A stretch of 64,000 nucleotides of DNA from Phoronis australis. Lineage: Eukaryota; Phoronida; Phoronidae. Location of the stretch: positions 874,099-938,098 of the forward strand of contig NMRA01000019.1 in NCBI GenBank assembly GCA_002633005.1. Reading direction: 5' to 3'. The first letter of the stretch is position 1; the number at the start of each line of letters is the position of its first letter. The translations under genes and the position numbers were made by a program. Positions 39,081 to 52,600 of the stretch are shown here, in pieces. Under the pieces are notes generated by a model. The model was given only the letters and a program-made list of their open reading frames with translations, made no database searches and was not told the origin of the DNA.

Positions 39081-39168
39081 TTGATTCCTCCGTACATTTC
39101 GTTTGTCCTTCGAAGTTGCACTTCAAACAGAGAATTTACACTGGCTTCTTCCCCAGGTGGCTCTCCCG
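39081..39168 (-). CDS. Candidate internal exon of an unknown minus-strand gene
   Basis: Between an acceptor (AG at 39169-39170) and a GTATGA donor the only open frame reads GEPPGEEASVNSLFEVQLRR followed by TNEMYGGI. The other two frames contain stops. The segment looks coding, but there is no identifiable partner exon or family. It may be part of a gene whose other exons I could not see, or a relic. Confidence 0.3.
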
Positions 39169-40776
39169 CTATACAGGGGCAAGAATCTCATTTATACTCG
39201 TAAAGTAACACATGACTTATAATGATTACCAAGAAATCCTGGTGATAAGATGAGAACTGGTGAGACAAAGCGTAACATAGTAAGATCAGCGCGCTCGATT
39301 TCGTAACTATAATTTCATACTGTTATAACAGCATTAAATTTTAAAATGATGTTTAAAAGACGGAGTGTTGTGAAAAAACAGTATTTTGTTCAAGAAACTC
39401 GTTTGAACTTTCAATACTTCTCGACCAATATGTTCTTATGTATTTCCCATGGCATGGTTTTAGCATTTTTGTCATGGGTCCATAATTACAGAGCTTTTTA
39501 TCGTTGTTGACAATGCTTTTCTCGCACCTTCATTGATCTTGTAGATTTAACAGGCCTGCAAAAAATCGGACACGGCTCGGCAGCGACAGAAACAATGACT
39601 GCATTGATTTACAAGTGAAAAACAGCAATAACAGTTGCAGCCATATGGCCTTAGTTCGATAAGGCCAAGGGCCAACACTTAGTTGGTTAAGGCCAAGGGT
39701 TACACACGAGATCACGGTGACTGATGATAAGATTTAGTAATAAGCAACTGTACGGTAAATGTCAAGTGTTTTTCCCAGTCAATGTTATGGATTGCTGTGG
39801 TTCTTTACAACAATTGCTATGGAAAGAGTGATCAGTTTTTCAAAGGCTCAGAGAAGTGAATGTATTATGATTACGGTTTTCCACTTTTAGGCACAAACCT
39901 AATTGCAAAAACTGGCATTTTAGCATTTTTAAAAGCTAATTATTTTACTGCAAGTGATGGAACATTCGCCAAAAGCTGTTTTACATCTCCATAGTAAAGC
40001 CTACGCTAGTGATGGACTAACATTTCATAATTTTTATAGAATTTCACTTGTCGACCAAACTGTGTGCTACGTAAGTGAAGAATTACAATAGGCAGTGTGC
40101 CTCGCGCTTTGTTGTACTGATGGCTTTTCGAAAGAAGAGATCACCACGACAACCCAGCTGGCCGCAATGAGCGCAGACCCTCCAGACAGCACAGAATGGT
40201 CACTCCTGCGATACAATTTTCTGATACCTCACGTTGTTGGTGGTCGGCAGCAGCAGTACCATTCTACACCCGCGTCCACTGCACTGGCGCTAGTTCGTAA
40301 CAAATGCGTAGAACTGACATAAACCTTATCTTGCAAAATGCACTTGTTTTCATATCATATTTTAAGAGAATATTTAGAGCAACCAAGACATTCCTAGAGT
40401 TCTATTTAATAGACTTTGTACATAAAATTTCAGATAGTTTGTACTTACATGTGCGTGCGTGAATTACGTCCGCAAATACTAAATTTGAGTCGTTAATCAC
40501 CATTTTATCCGGTTAATTTTTTATTCATACACGTAATTTACGTGCGAAACTTTGCCCTGTTTGGTCAGTACAACTCTGTGCTACCGTGTATTAGGCCAAG
40601 TATCAAATGGAGGCGAGTGTAGTCACAGTTGTTTAATGCTAAAAAAGACCCGTTCATTCACACGAAGTACTCTTTATAATTCGGGTACGTGTATCATCCT
40701 TGCACCCTGTCACTGATCCTAAAGTGACATGCAAACTCTAGATAATGTCCCTGGTCTGACAAAAGTCTAATGTTGA

Positions 40777-40790
40777 CCACTAGAGGCGCA
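40777..40790 (+). promoter_or_regulatory. CTCF-like motif
   Basis: CCACTAGAGGCGCA matches the CTCF core well. It is repeated in duplication A copy 2. Motif match only. Confidence 0.35.
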
Positions 40791-41081
40791 CGTACATTAG
40801 TCTCAAGCTAGCCCTTATTACCTGCACCTGGTATAGCTCATTGCCTGCACATATGTGTTCTAGAATTCAAATTATTGGATCCAATGTCTAGTGAATCAGA
40901 AAATGTATCAAGCCACTTGCACCATTTTAGCCGCAGTAAGGAGTGTCCAACATTGCACGAGTAAAACGAATTTTCCATAGCAGCAACAGGGTAATATAAA
41001 GTTTGTATGAAATATCAAACGTATTCAGTTAAGGCACTTCCATCGATACACGCATTGTCAAAAAGAAAACAATTTCAATCT

Positions 41082-41435
41082 ACATTTCGCTCTTTTTAGC
41101 TGTTTAACAGGCTAAGAACGAAACTCGAATTACTATTGAGGCATTTTATTCTCATAAAATCAATCTCCTGGTATTACTTACCGTGATAGGATATCATTTC
41201 TATTACCAACTCGTCACAGGCAAACGTTTACATGATTCATTTTCGAAATCGCAATTTTAGGATTGACTAACTCCAATAAACTCTGAAGCGTTCTTTTGAT
41301 TGTCTGACGGTTTCCATGTTCTTGATGGCAATAGAAATGGAATCTTATCACTTTAAGGAATATTATGAAACCGATCTCATGAGAGTAACATGCATCCAGA
41401 TTTGTTCCTTAGCCAGCTAAAAAGAACGAAATGCA
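41082..41435. mobile_element. Inverted-repeat element of about 350 bp
   Basis: The ends tacatttcgctctttttagc and (reverse complement of the right end) tgcatttcgttctttttagc are terminal inverted repeats. Both halves carry a cattttatgag-type block and a gtgatag/ttatcac block, as expected of a palindromic MITE. The duplicate in copy 2 of duplication A lies at about 43066-43420. Diverged relatives are at 28810-29090 and 38868-39060. Confidence 0.75.
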
Positions 41436-41696
41436 TTTTTTTGTTTGGATATTGTAGCAAATTGTGGGAACAATTAGCAAACGTGTTTAGAATTACAAAC
41501 ACGCTCAGCATATTGGTAGTTTACAATTGACACCTCCAAAACAGCCAGTCACATCTCTGACTGTAAAGCGTAGTTTCTTTGTTACAGTGTAGTTTTTACG
41601 TGAATTTTGTCTTGAGAGCTCGAACTAAAGCGTAATTTCAACATTTTAGTGAAAACATTCAACTTTATTAAGATTCCATACAATGGGTCGTACGTT

Positions 41697-41697
41697 N
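41697..41697. other. Single N at the end of duplication A copy 1
   Basis: One unresolved base lies exactly where the duplicated block stops. This is the pattern of a contig join rather than a sequencing ambiguity. Confidence 0.75.
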
Positions 41698-42417
41698 AAA
41701 ACTCGTGAGAAGCCTGTTATAAATTATATATAATCATTAGACTCTTACACAGAGACGTTGCAAACGTCCGTAGCCAAGTAGGCCAAATTCAAGTAAATTT
41801 TAGTTATTATAGCATTGAACTTAAATGCAGGAGTAAAGTATCAATTGAACATTTAAATAAAAAGGAAGTTTATGAGCAGTTCAGTTTAAAATATGTTGCC
41901 CGAGATTTTTGGCTTTCAGCATACACGTATTTCCACTCAAAAAGTATCGCCAGCTTCCGGCAATAATTATCCCACGGTTGGCAAGTTACCCATCAAGTGA
42001 GCCGGAGTATCAACTTCGCTTTAGAGAGCAGCACTGGTGAACCAACTACGATGCGGGTTGGTGTTTCATCACTTTTGGAGGTGAAATGAGTATTTTTTTC
42101 TACAAATTTTCTATCGGTCTTCGTCTTATACAGGACCAGCTGCATTTGTTTTGAAGTAGTTAATCGACTTGGTATTGCTCTAAAACTAGGAAATTGTATG
42201 AAGTCAATTTTGACCGTGCTGTTGATACACCACAACAACACTCATTGTGTTCACTACAACCCTCGGTGCTGGGTCTCTTTTTACCAGCGTAAATTAATCA
42301 TTGACGGCGTAAATTAGCTATTTATATTCGTAATTTGTTTTATTTTTTTTTTGGTTCTAACAACTAAGTACAAGACCATGCTTGAGCGAGTCCGCCATAT
42401 TTTGACCCTTGTCGATC

Positions 42418-43681
42418 GATAGTTTGTACTTACATGTGCGTGCGTGAATTACGTCCGCAAATACTAAATTTGAGTCGTTAATCATCATTTTATCCGGTTA
42501 ATTATTTATTCATACACGTAATTTACGTGCGAAACTTTGCCCTGTTTGGTCAGTACAACTCTGTGCTACCGTGTATTAGGCCAAGTATCAAATGGAGGCG
42601 AGTGTAGTCACAGTTGTTTAATGCTAAAAAAGACCCGTTCATTCACACGAAGTACTCTTTATAATTCGGGTACGTGTATCATCCTTGCACCCTGTCACTG
42701 ATCCTAAAGTGACATGCAAACTCTAGATAATGTCCCTGGTCTGACAAAAGTCTAATGTTGACCACTAGAGGCGCACGTACATTAGTCTCAAGCTAGCCCT
42801 TATTACCTGCACCTGGTATAGCTCATTGCCTGCACATATGTGTTCTAGAATTCAAATTATTGGATCCAATGTCTAGTGAATCAGAAAATGTATCAAGCCA
42901 CTTGCACCATTTTAGCCGCAGTAAGGAGTGTCCAACATTGCACGAGTAAAACGAATTTTCCATAGCAGCAACAGGGTAATATAAAGTTTGTATGAAATAT
43001 CAAACGTATTCAGTTAAGGCACTTCCATCGATACACGCATTGTCAAAAAGAAAACAATTTCAATCTACATTTCGCTCTTTTTAGCTGTTTAACAGGCTAA
43101 GAACGAAACTCGAATTACTATTGAGGCATTTTATTCTCATAAAATCAATCTCCTGGTATTACTTACCGTGATAGGATATCATTTCTATTACCAACTCGTC
43201 ACAGGCAAACGTTTACATGATTCATTTTCGAAATCGCAATTTTAGGATTGACTAACTCCAATAAACTCTGAAGCGTTCTTTTGATTGTCTGACGGTTTCC
43301 ATGTTCTTGATGGCAATAGAAATGGAATCTTATCACTTTAAGGAATATTATGAAACCGATCTCATGAGAGTAACATGCATCCAGATTTGTTCCTTAGCCA
43401 GCTAAAAAGAACGAAATGCATTTTTTTGTTTGGATATTGTAGCAAATTGTGGGAACAATTAGCAAACGTGTTTAGAATTACAAACACGCTCAGCATATTG
43501 GTAGTTTACAATTGACACCTCCAAAACAGCCAGTCACATCTCTGACTGTAAAGCGTAGTTTCTTTGTTACAGTGTAGTTTTTACGTGAATTTTGTCTTGA
43601 GAGCTCGAACTAAAGCGTAATTTCAACATTTTAGTGAAAACATTCAACTTTATTAAGATTCCATACAATGGGTCGTACGTT
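42418..43681. repeat. Duplication A, copy 2
   Basis: The near-identical partner of 40434-41696, lying after 720 bases of different sequence (41698-42417). Past 43681 the sequence continues without an N. Confidence 0.95.
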
Positions 43682-44621
43682 GGTCTAGTACACGGTGTCG
43701 GGGAAAAATAACGAAAATTTGTTGTTAGTAAGTAGTAAATAATTCAAGGTAATGGTTGGTCTTTGGTGTGCAACGTGCTAAAGATGCGAAATACTAAACA
43801 CAGTCGAGGAAATGATATGTATATATTAAATATTTAATCTCAACAAGACGTACAGGCCAATAAAACTCACCAATTTACCCATATTATGAAATTCATACCA
43901 GAGTTCCAATAAGAATTATCCGTGGCGTGACCTTTATACTGTGAGAAATCGTCAGTTTCAAAGTAAAAACTAACAAGCGGGTTACATCACCAAACTAAAA
44001 CAAACCTTTAGCAACAGCTTACATACGGGTTACACGCCATTTCGACTGATTAACTCAGATAGCAACCACATTTAATCACGGATGCATGTAACTCGTAAAG
44101 TAATTTTCCTATTTTATGTCCACATACGTCGATAACATGTCATACAAAATCGCTAACCATGCCACGAATCAAACTCTAGTGAGCCCAGACAGATAAGGCG
44201 TCCCAAAGGAGAGGCTTTGGGATATTCTGGATTCAACATGTGGTCGCTTCCATCTGCAGGCACAAAACAATTACACTCCAAGTGAAAAAGCCAACACTGA
44301 GGTAAAATTGTTACTTGTATGTAAAAAAACTTCAATAATAATTTTCTGACTTAAAAGAGCAGGCCAAACCAGAAGAGGATTTGAGCCTTATTCAAAACAT
44401 ACTAATATGGAGAACATTCTTGACCAATTAGGGAGAATAAAATACATATATCACATACATCTTGAATTTAATGAAAATAACCCTTCACATGACCGAAATG
44501 CAAATGAACCCTGAAAATAAGCATGGCCATAAAACGTAACAATGCTTCAGCAAAGTCCACAAAGAGATTCAGTATCAATCTGCAACCTATGGAGTAAATG
44601 TTTAACTACATGGGTGGATTA

Positions 44622-44635
44622 GCACCCCCTGGTGG
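44622..44635 (-). promoter_or_regulatory. CTCF-like motif
   Basis: GCACCCCCTGGTGG reads CCACCAGGGGGTGC on the minus strand, one of the best matches to the CTCF core in the window. It lies about 2 kb past the ZFYVE28 stop codon. Confidence 0.4.
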
Positions 44636-45723
44636 CTAAGTGGTGAAGCATATTCCATCAGCAGCAATCAAGGGCAATAACAACCCATTCACATTACTGA
44701 ATACATTTAGCTACATCAACCATACAGGGACCTTTCTAAAACCTTTGATGTTGCAACCAAGTCAAACTGTATGCAGGGTAGTTGGCTTAGGACTTCTACT
44801 CATTAACTCATTTTGTGAAATATTGCCACTAAGTGTAACAATTCGGAACCTTCATTGCAGTGTTTTAGGGATCTGCTTTCGCCAAACATAATACTGATTA
44901 TAAGCTCATTTGTTTAATAAAATTAAAACCATAAACTCAACCAATCAATTGCATAAAATAGCAAACCAAGCAACTACAGGTACTGTGATTTTCTGCAAGA
45001 CAGCCCCCAAAAACACGCCCCAGAGCCTACACATAAGTTTTCAGAATACCGACACATGAGCCTATATTTGGAGCTACAATTAACATTTTCTATGACTTGA
45101 TATTCTGTTGTAACAGCTGGAACCTTGCTGACATCCGAGCACAACAAGGGCAATGTTCTTGGTAATTACAATATGTGGGCTGTAAAGGACAGTCAAACCA
45201 CGAGACGCTTGCCACTGCAAACCTTGCACGTTTTTATATCCGTGAACTGGGGGGAAGCATCCAAGTTTAACTGATGTTCGGACACTCACGTAAATGTGCG
45301 CACGCATGGGTCCATTCGAATATTGCACCATAACGGTGTTTCTCTCGAGTTGGATGGATGTTATGAAACTGAGAAAGCTGTTTAAGACCAGTTTCTAATA
45401 ACAACCTTGCAAACACAACAGCCGGACTAACACTTCAAGGAATAATTGTTTCACTGTCCATTACAGTGTATGTTTGTAAAACGCAGCAGAGAATTTATTC
45501 TTGTTAATAGTTTAGTTGATTAAGACGCACGTTTGTAATCATTACATCGTTTTTAAGCAAGCCAGATTTGCACCTCGAGAACCATTCATTGAGACGTATT
45601 TCCTTTCTATAGGCCCATTTTTTGGAATATAAGACCGCACTTATATTTGGGATACTGGGAAGGCAAAAAGTGCCATTTTTCGACCATGCACCCTGGGACT
45701 TACCATCGGAAAATCCTCACATA

Positions 45724-45775
45724 TTAATAATAATAATAATAAAAATAATAATAGTTAGTAGTAATGATAATAATA
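45724..45775. repeat. (TAA)n-type microsatellite
   Basis: An interrupted trinucleotide run of TAA/AAT units lies in the presumed 3' region of ZFYVE28. Confidence 0.85.
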
Positions 45776-46695
45776 TAAATGTTAACTGATAAAGTAAAAC
45801 CACATAAATGACAGTGCACTAGACCATGTGCACAATATCCATATAAACCAGTCAATGACATTTAAAAAACAATAATTACATGTTGCCCAAATATCAAATA
45901 TAATTGCATCTTATTTGAGGCACTTTCTAAGGACTTACGATCAACATGACAAAACTTTAATATTGAGAAATTCCCTCTATGAGAACTAAAATCTAACTTT
46001 TTACAGTCCAATGACAAATTAACAGTTTCTATGGTACAGGCTGTGAGCAGGCTGTTCTCAGACGTGTACAGAAAGTACAAAAGTTTAGAGGCTGTCCAGA
46101 GCTTATATAACTGCTGTAGAAATTAACATGTAGGTGCTGGCTACAATCAAAATATCTGACAAACATTACCTTTGCCTTTGACTGCTGTTGAGTCCTGGAT
46201 GAATTATGTTTTACGCATAAACAATTCGAACAAGAATAACAGTTGTGACAATGTAAAGCATGAGTTTAGTAATAAAACTCACTGGATGGCAAGATAAGTC
46301 TGATCATTTCTAGCGGTAATGGTCGGATATAACGCGCCCGAGTTTTGTGAAAAAGTTTCATCCACTGGTTCTCAAAATACGGGCACATTATATCCGATTA
46401 TTGGTTTTCTAACTTCACAGTCTTACAGTCAATTCATCGCATCTGTCATGAATAATCAACATTTAAGGCATAATATTTATCTCCCAAAACTTTCGATTCT
46501 ATGAGGTCAAACTGAGTAACCCAGCAATATCTCCACAACTTCTACAATTGCATATTTAAGCCTATGGCCTAACAATGACATTGCAGAAGGTAAAAAATAA
46601 TGACCCTGCATTCATAAAACTGGCCATCACCTCACATGCCTCTACTGTGCAAGGTCAAAGTTCACGACTTGGCCATGCCATGACCCCTAGTTGCT

Positions 46696-49600
46696 TCATT
46701 CTGGACTCTCTTCCATTGTGAACGGTGTGACTTGGAACATGAAGCAGAGGTTGCACACACGCACCGGCTGTGCGTGACCATATTGGGGCAGAGGAACAAA
46801 GTTGGACGAGCACCGGGAACAGAAGATCTGCAAGTTTAAGTCATCAGGACTTTGAGTGTCTTTAATCAAACACCATTTTCAATGTACTTCACTATGACTT
46901 TCAGTGCATTAAATCATAACCACACACTTTCATAACGGAACCATGAATATCTGTAACTTAAGCACAAGTTAACAATGAGGAGACAGGAAAAAACAAATGG
47001 TGAAACAGACTGTGCGATAGTGCAGCAGTAAAATTAAGAACTTATGTTGTATGGTTTCATGTGACACTTAACTATTCTGACCTACCATTCCACAGTTGCG
47101 ACAATGATGGCGGCGACGGATGAATGTGAACGGCGCTTGACATGCACAGCACTTGGTACAGTCAGTGTCTGGCAACCATTCCGGTGGGTCTACAATACAA
47201 GACAAAACAAGACTGCTACGCAAAGTTCACTCACCAAAAAATTTTGATTAAGATCACTTACCAAATATGAAACAGGTCTCAAACTCTCAATTACTTAGTA
47301 GTGAATTGTGCGATAACTTCAGGGCTTTGAACGAACTACTGCTACTTGAGATCCCATTCTACGAGTTGACCTGTCATGCCGTGTCATTGCTATGTGCTGG
47401 GTGTGGTCTTGTGCAATAATCAACCATTGGTTCTATGCAAACACAGAAATCACTTCTTGTCTGAGAAAGGAGCGGTACGAGGTTCAAACCAAAAGTTCGC
47501 TTCTTACACGGAACACGGGTTTATTGTCGCTTAAAGAAATCATCAATACTTTTCTGGTCACTTTTAAGCAAAGCCATCTTTTAAAATGACTTCTTGTTTT
47601 ACATAGAATTTGGCATAGATAGATATAAATACAATTCCACAACCCGGCTCATCTTGTAAATGTCAGCTTACTACAAGACGATAATTTACATATAACTGAA
47701 AGCCACAACACTTGGACAACAGATGGATTAAGTATTGATATTTGACGTTAAAGACAAAAAATGTAAAGTACCAGGAATCTAGTGTTTTGTGAGTGCCATA
47801 AATACCATTTAGCATATTCTGACAAGTGACCGACTGTTGCCATTCTGAAACTTGAGGTCTAAAGATAGGAAAGATTTCTTAAATTTTACATTTTTGAGTT
47901 TTCTTTGGTGTGTTTGGTTTTATCTTTGATTAAAAAGGGGATTGAATGTCAATAAGTTTGTTTTATTTTTCACAAAGTGACGTTTTTAAGCATTTTCCCC
48001 AAGCACGCTGTGTTCTCTGTTACCCGTATGCAGTTTACCGATGATCGACAGGTAAACGGGTATCCCAAATCATGCTAAACATTCATTGTCCTGTTGTGTG
48101 TTTTCATCAGTTTACAATGCATGAAAGCAAATAATCACGGGCTGATGACGGATCTGCAGCAGGACTAGGACATGAAATTGCAATTCAATGTACATGTTGT
48201 TCTTTCAATAAGTTAATTATAAAACAAATTAATGAAAAAATTGTGTGATTGACTGGACAATTGAGATGAACATAAATAGTCACCTCCTGGTACATTTGAA
48301 GACTCTGATTCACTCTCCTCCATAGTTGGGAAGTAAGTCTCTTCTTCGTCCAGACCAGTGGCGCCCTCTTCTTCCTGTCCAAGTGATTCGTTTGCAACCT
48401 GACCCACTTCAATCTTTGCCAACGGCTCTGTACAGTGCAACTCAAACACAATCTTCAGTATGTTACGGAAGTCACAGGCATAGTTTGTCTGGAGTTGGTC
48501 GGCGACACCTGGTGCGAGATATCACTTTATTTTGAAACTTTTGGTGAAATACATGAATTTTAACACAATATTTCGCAATATACAACTCTCCATTGGTGTA
48601 TGCACAAAAACCCCACAAATTTTTGGTGCGAAGATTTATTTTGCCAATTTACCATTAAATTTCAACTAATTTGTATCACAATTTCCAATGTAACATTAAC
48701 TAAGCTACTTCTGTGAAATTTGTTAATATTTTTGAAAGCTACACTTAAAATAATTCTTCCAACCAATACCTTACCAGACAAATAGCCATTAAATACCTGA
48801 TATGCAAACAAACAGCCTGTGTATGAGATCTTCTCTGTCTCGGAACTTGTTACGTATGCCAACAGCGACCTCTGCAGCCTGCACTGCTAAAGCAATCTCC
48901 TCCTGGTCATGACTCTCTGATGTGTAAGAACTTGTCTCGCTAGTGTCTCCACTGGCAAACAGAGGGCACTGATGTACTAAATTGTATAACTCAAAAAACC
49001 AAAATTGCAATTCTAATGCAAAGCTACCTAGTTTGTATTAACACACTACTTCCAGTCTCAACTGGTTTCATTCTACACCTTCCAGACAAAACAACTTCAC
49101 AACCCCAAACTGCCAGGCAATCAACAGGTGACTGCTTCAGAAACAGATAACTTTATCTAATTGTGCAGGGCAAAAACATCAGATCTCAGAAATGGCTGAC
49201 CGTGCTCACATGAAACTTTCAGATACTCCGTCACCATGCCTTACAGTGTTCTCCAACACACTGTTTGGAAGTGTCTTTTAAAATACTCTTTTGAACGAGA
49301 GGTTAACAAAAATAGGCTGGACTTTTATGATTTTTGTAAAACAACTCAAATGCTGCATCAAACGGAAATGAAATGATAACTTAGAAAACTGTAAGATCAT
49401 TTTTGAGATTTCTTTTTGAATGTCAGTCCCGAACATTGGTTGTCGTTGTTTTGATGTGAACCAGAATGTGTACATCTTTTTGCTAACTTTTACTAAAAAT
49501 TAGCCACACGACCTAAATAACGGCAGACTGGTAAAATGTCAAAAACCAAATTCTACAAGTTTTGTATTTTCAGAACAAACACTTTTACCGAGTTAAAATC

Positions 49601-52600
49601 TATAGTAATATGCATATATTTTGCTAAATACATATTTATTGATAAGGCCCTACAAAAAATAAATGAACTAAATGACCATCAACTCAAGAGAATCTCAGCA
49701 GAGTTCACTCAATTAATTCATAACAGATGACTAACGGTCTCAGTATCACCGCATTAAGTTAGGGCTGAAGTCCGTCAAGTCAGATTTAGCTTAGACAAGT
49801 ACCTAGCACAAACAAGTCACCTACAATCTCTTCTGGCTGATGATTCATCATAAAAATGTCGTGAAGCAGCTTAACAACTAAGATTGCCTCCAAACAAATG
49901 TCCACAGAGAGTGCACAATACAGATGTCTTTCATTGAAAGTTCATGTCAGTTTTCCTGATAACAGCAGCATCTTAAGGTCACTGTCTGCGGATACTTTGC
50001 CAGTGTTAGATCATAGTAAATGACCAGTGCTGACGCCTAAACTGAATGCTTGTCTTTGTATCATAGTACTTGTAGGATATTTAAAATAATTCATTTTGTA
50101 CAGAATAATGACTTGGAATAACAAAACACAAAGTGGTGTGTGTGCGTTATCTACAACATTTGTTTAAATACAAAAGTAACAACAACTATCAAGCTTGGCA
50201 ACTCGGTGACTTTTCCAAAGAAAGTCAATACAGTCAAATTCATGACAGTTTTTCACCTTACATGAAGCTGACTGTGTGCTGGTGGCCAGAACAAGGATAT
50301 ACTTTGCTATGACCAACAGATGGGGTTATAACAAAAATAGAAAATAACATACATGACTGTTATTATACAAAATGTCATTGTTTTAATACGCTTTAGTGAC
50401 TTGCAATGTCATGTTCAACAGATTGACAATCACCAAGCTGCAGTGGAAATAAACCTTATCCAATTCACCTTTCAGCTTCACAGTCTTGAACACTGCTGTT
50501 CTCAGTGTGACCAACAGAGGGCAGTCTCTGACCAGAGTTGTGCCGTGAGGACTGGCCACTCACTGGTACCCTCACCTGTTGCTTTAGCCTGGTCACTGGA
50601 TCAAGAAGAGAGAAATAAAAACAATGAAATGAAATGAAAATAAATTACAGTTTTGTTAATTCAAAAAAGAGAAATTAACAACTCAAGGCAACAAATTTCG
50701 CACAACATATTCATTTTCATGAGATTTTCCCCAAAAAATTAAGACAAGAATAATGTTTGCTCATGATTGTCAATCATAACTGAATATCTATGAGTTGACA
50801 TTTGACGTTGTCTTGAATGCACATGATTAGTTTCTAGGACTGAATACAGTTTGAAAACGAATCTACGATTTCATGAGTTGGCATGACTGATTCAAAAACT
50901 CATTTTTTATAGTCTGACTAGGAGTTTGTTCTAAAACATAAATAATTTAGTATTCTATTACATTTCTACATGTGACAGGGTACACTTATTACAAGTGATT
51001 ATTGAAATCCACAATTTTGACAGTTGAATTTGAAGCATAAATAGACTTCTACAGTTATTCCCCAATGCCATTTTAAATGTAATAGAAATTTATAAGTTTC
51101 ATATGAAATTTATTACGTTCAAAGTTGCAGCCATTTCCATCTTAGGTATCAATCAATACTATTTTAAAAAATACTACATTACAAATTTTGCAAGGGTTTG
51201 AAAATTGTATGCTTTCACGCGTTCATTGTTGTTACTTCAAAAGATATAATTTAAAGAAACAAGACCACCTTCAACAACTTTATCTATTATCAAATATAAA
51301 TTTTGTAGTAACTTGGTGACAAGTTGTCTTAAATAACATCACCTGTTTGCATTCGGTTACCTTGTTCTTCAGTTGTCATGTTTTCAGAGTTGCCTCCCAT
51401 GCCGTGGCTGCTATCTACCCTCAAGGAGTCACGTGACCCATTCTGCGCCGTCCTCAGTGGTGGCGGTTCCCGATCTCTGTAGAACTGCACTGGTTGAACG
51501 TCTGCTGAACTCTCCCCTGAGTGCAGCGTGTGTTCAATGCTACTATTTACCCGTGACACTGATCGGTCAAATGAGGTTGATCGGTCAAATACAAAGCGAC
51601 GAGATGCGGCACCATCTAAAGACGGTGACCGTTCAACCAGCACTGGCCGCAAGTCTGGTAATGGCAGGTTAAAGCTAAAATGTCTGCTGCTGTGACTAGC
51701 GTGACGAGATCGACACTTGGTTGCTGCATGCATGGCCTGAAGGACTATGCCTTCCACTATGTCTCTACAGATCACAACAGGATCCGCCTCGCACTCCAGA
51801 CAATCCGTGGTTAAATCGACCGTCTGCCTGCACAATAGCCTCATATCAGCCACAAAACTTGACATATCACAGTCTCCGTGGGTGTCAGCCTGACTTGAAT
51901 CACTAGAATCAGACACTGCGACACTTCGTGTTGTGGTATCATCCCACCTTTGTACTACTTCATCACTGTAATTGGTCTCGTGCAAACTCTTATTGCAAGA
52001 TGTTTGATTAAGGTCACTCTCTGACAACTCTACATCAGTTGTGTAACTAGTGGTTGGGGTTGTATCGTTTTCCTCTATTACAACTGACCTCAACGAATTC
52101 TGTTGATGTTTGTCCGTCTCAGTTTGTGTACTTTGCGACTTTTTGGGCCTTGCACCAAGACCGTATTCGGCGGTCTCACCTATACTTTCATTATCACTGG
52201 GCATGCCAGAGTCACTACTCTCATTTTCGTCCACTTCCCTTTCCGCGTGTGCCTCACCAACGCCAGCAATAGCAGAGTCCGCTTCACAACTACCATCACC
52301 ACTGCCATCACGGAGACTGTCGCTACGGTGACAGAAGTCTAGTTCGGATGGTGGAGTAGTAGCGTTGAGCAGTAAGTTTTGTACGGGTACACTATAGTCT
52401 GTTTTAGAGTTAGATGCAAGCTGTGATTGGCTGGTGGCTGCCGAGGTCGCAATGTCACGATATATTCCTGGCTCCTCGGCACTACACAAAGACCTTTCTA
52501 GAGTGAGTAGTTCTTCTGCTGATAAAGTCCACAATAGTTCCCTGGAACACACGCGATGCTATCATAACAAAACTTTAAAGCAAGCATACCCTCCACCAGC

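Larger units (their letters stand above)
40434..41696. repeat. Duplication A, copy 1
   Basis: This 1263-base block is nearly identical to 42418-43681. I see only a few differences, such as aatcacc/aatcatc and aattttttatt/aattatttatt. The copy ends exactly at the N at 41697. It contains no coding sequence I can support and includes one full inverted-repeat element (41082-41435). Confidence 0.95.
36728..46695. other. Interval between the LRRC74-like gene and ZFYVE28
   Basis: This 10-kb stretch holds a duplicated 1.26-kb block, an inverted-repeat element family, a (TAA)n run and weak candidate exons, each listed separately. No gene here can be assigned with confidence. The part from about 43.7 to 46.7 kb is probably ZFYVE28 3' UTR plus intergenic DNA. 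Confidence 0.45.

Noticed and set aside
40095-40322. 75-codon plus-strand frame after a possible acceptor
   Set aside because: GC-rich and open, but no partner exon, no family and no conserved motif.
44169-44253. Minus-strand segment after a good acceptor, ending in the PDZ-ligand-like LTRV
   Set aside because: Two frames are open over the short length and no upstream minus-strand gene other than ZFYVE28 could supply it; ZFYVE28 already ends properly at 46696.
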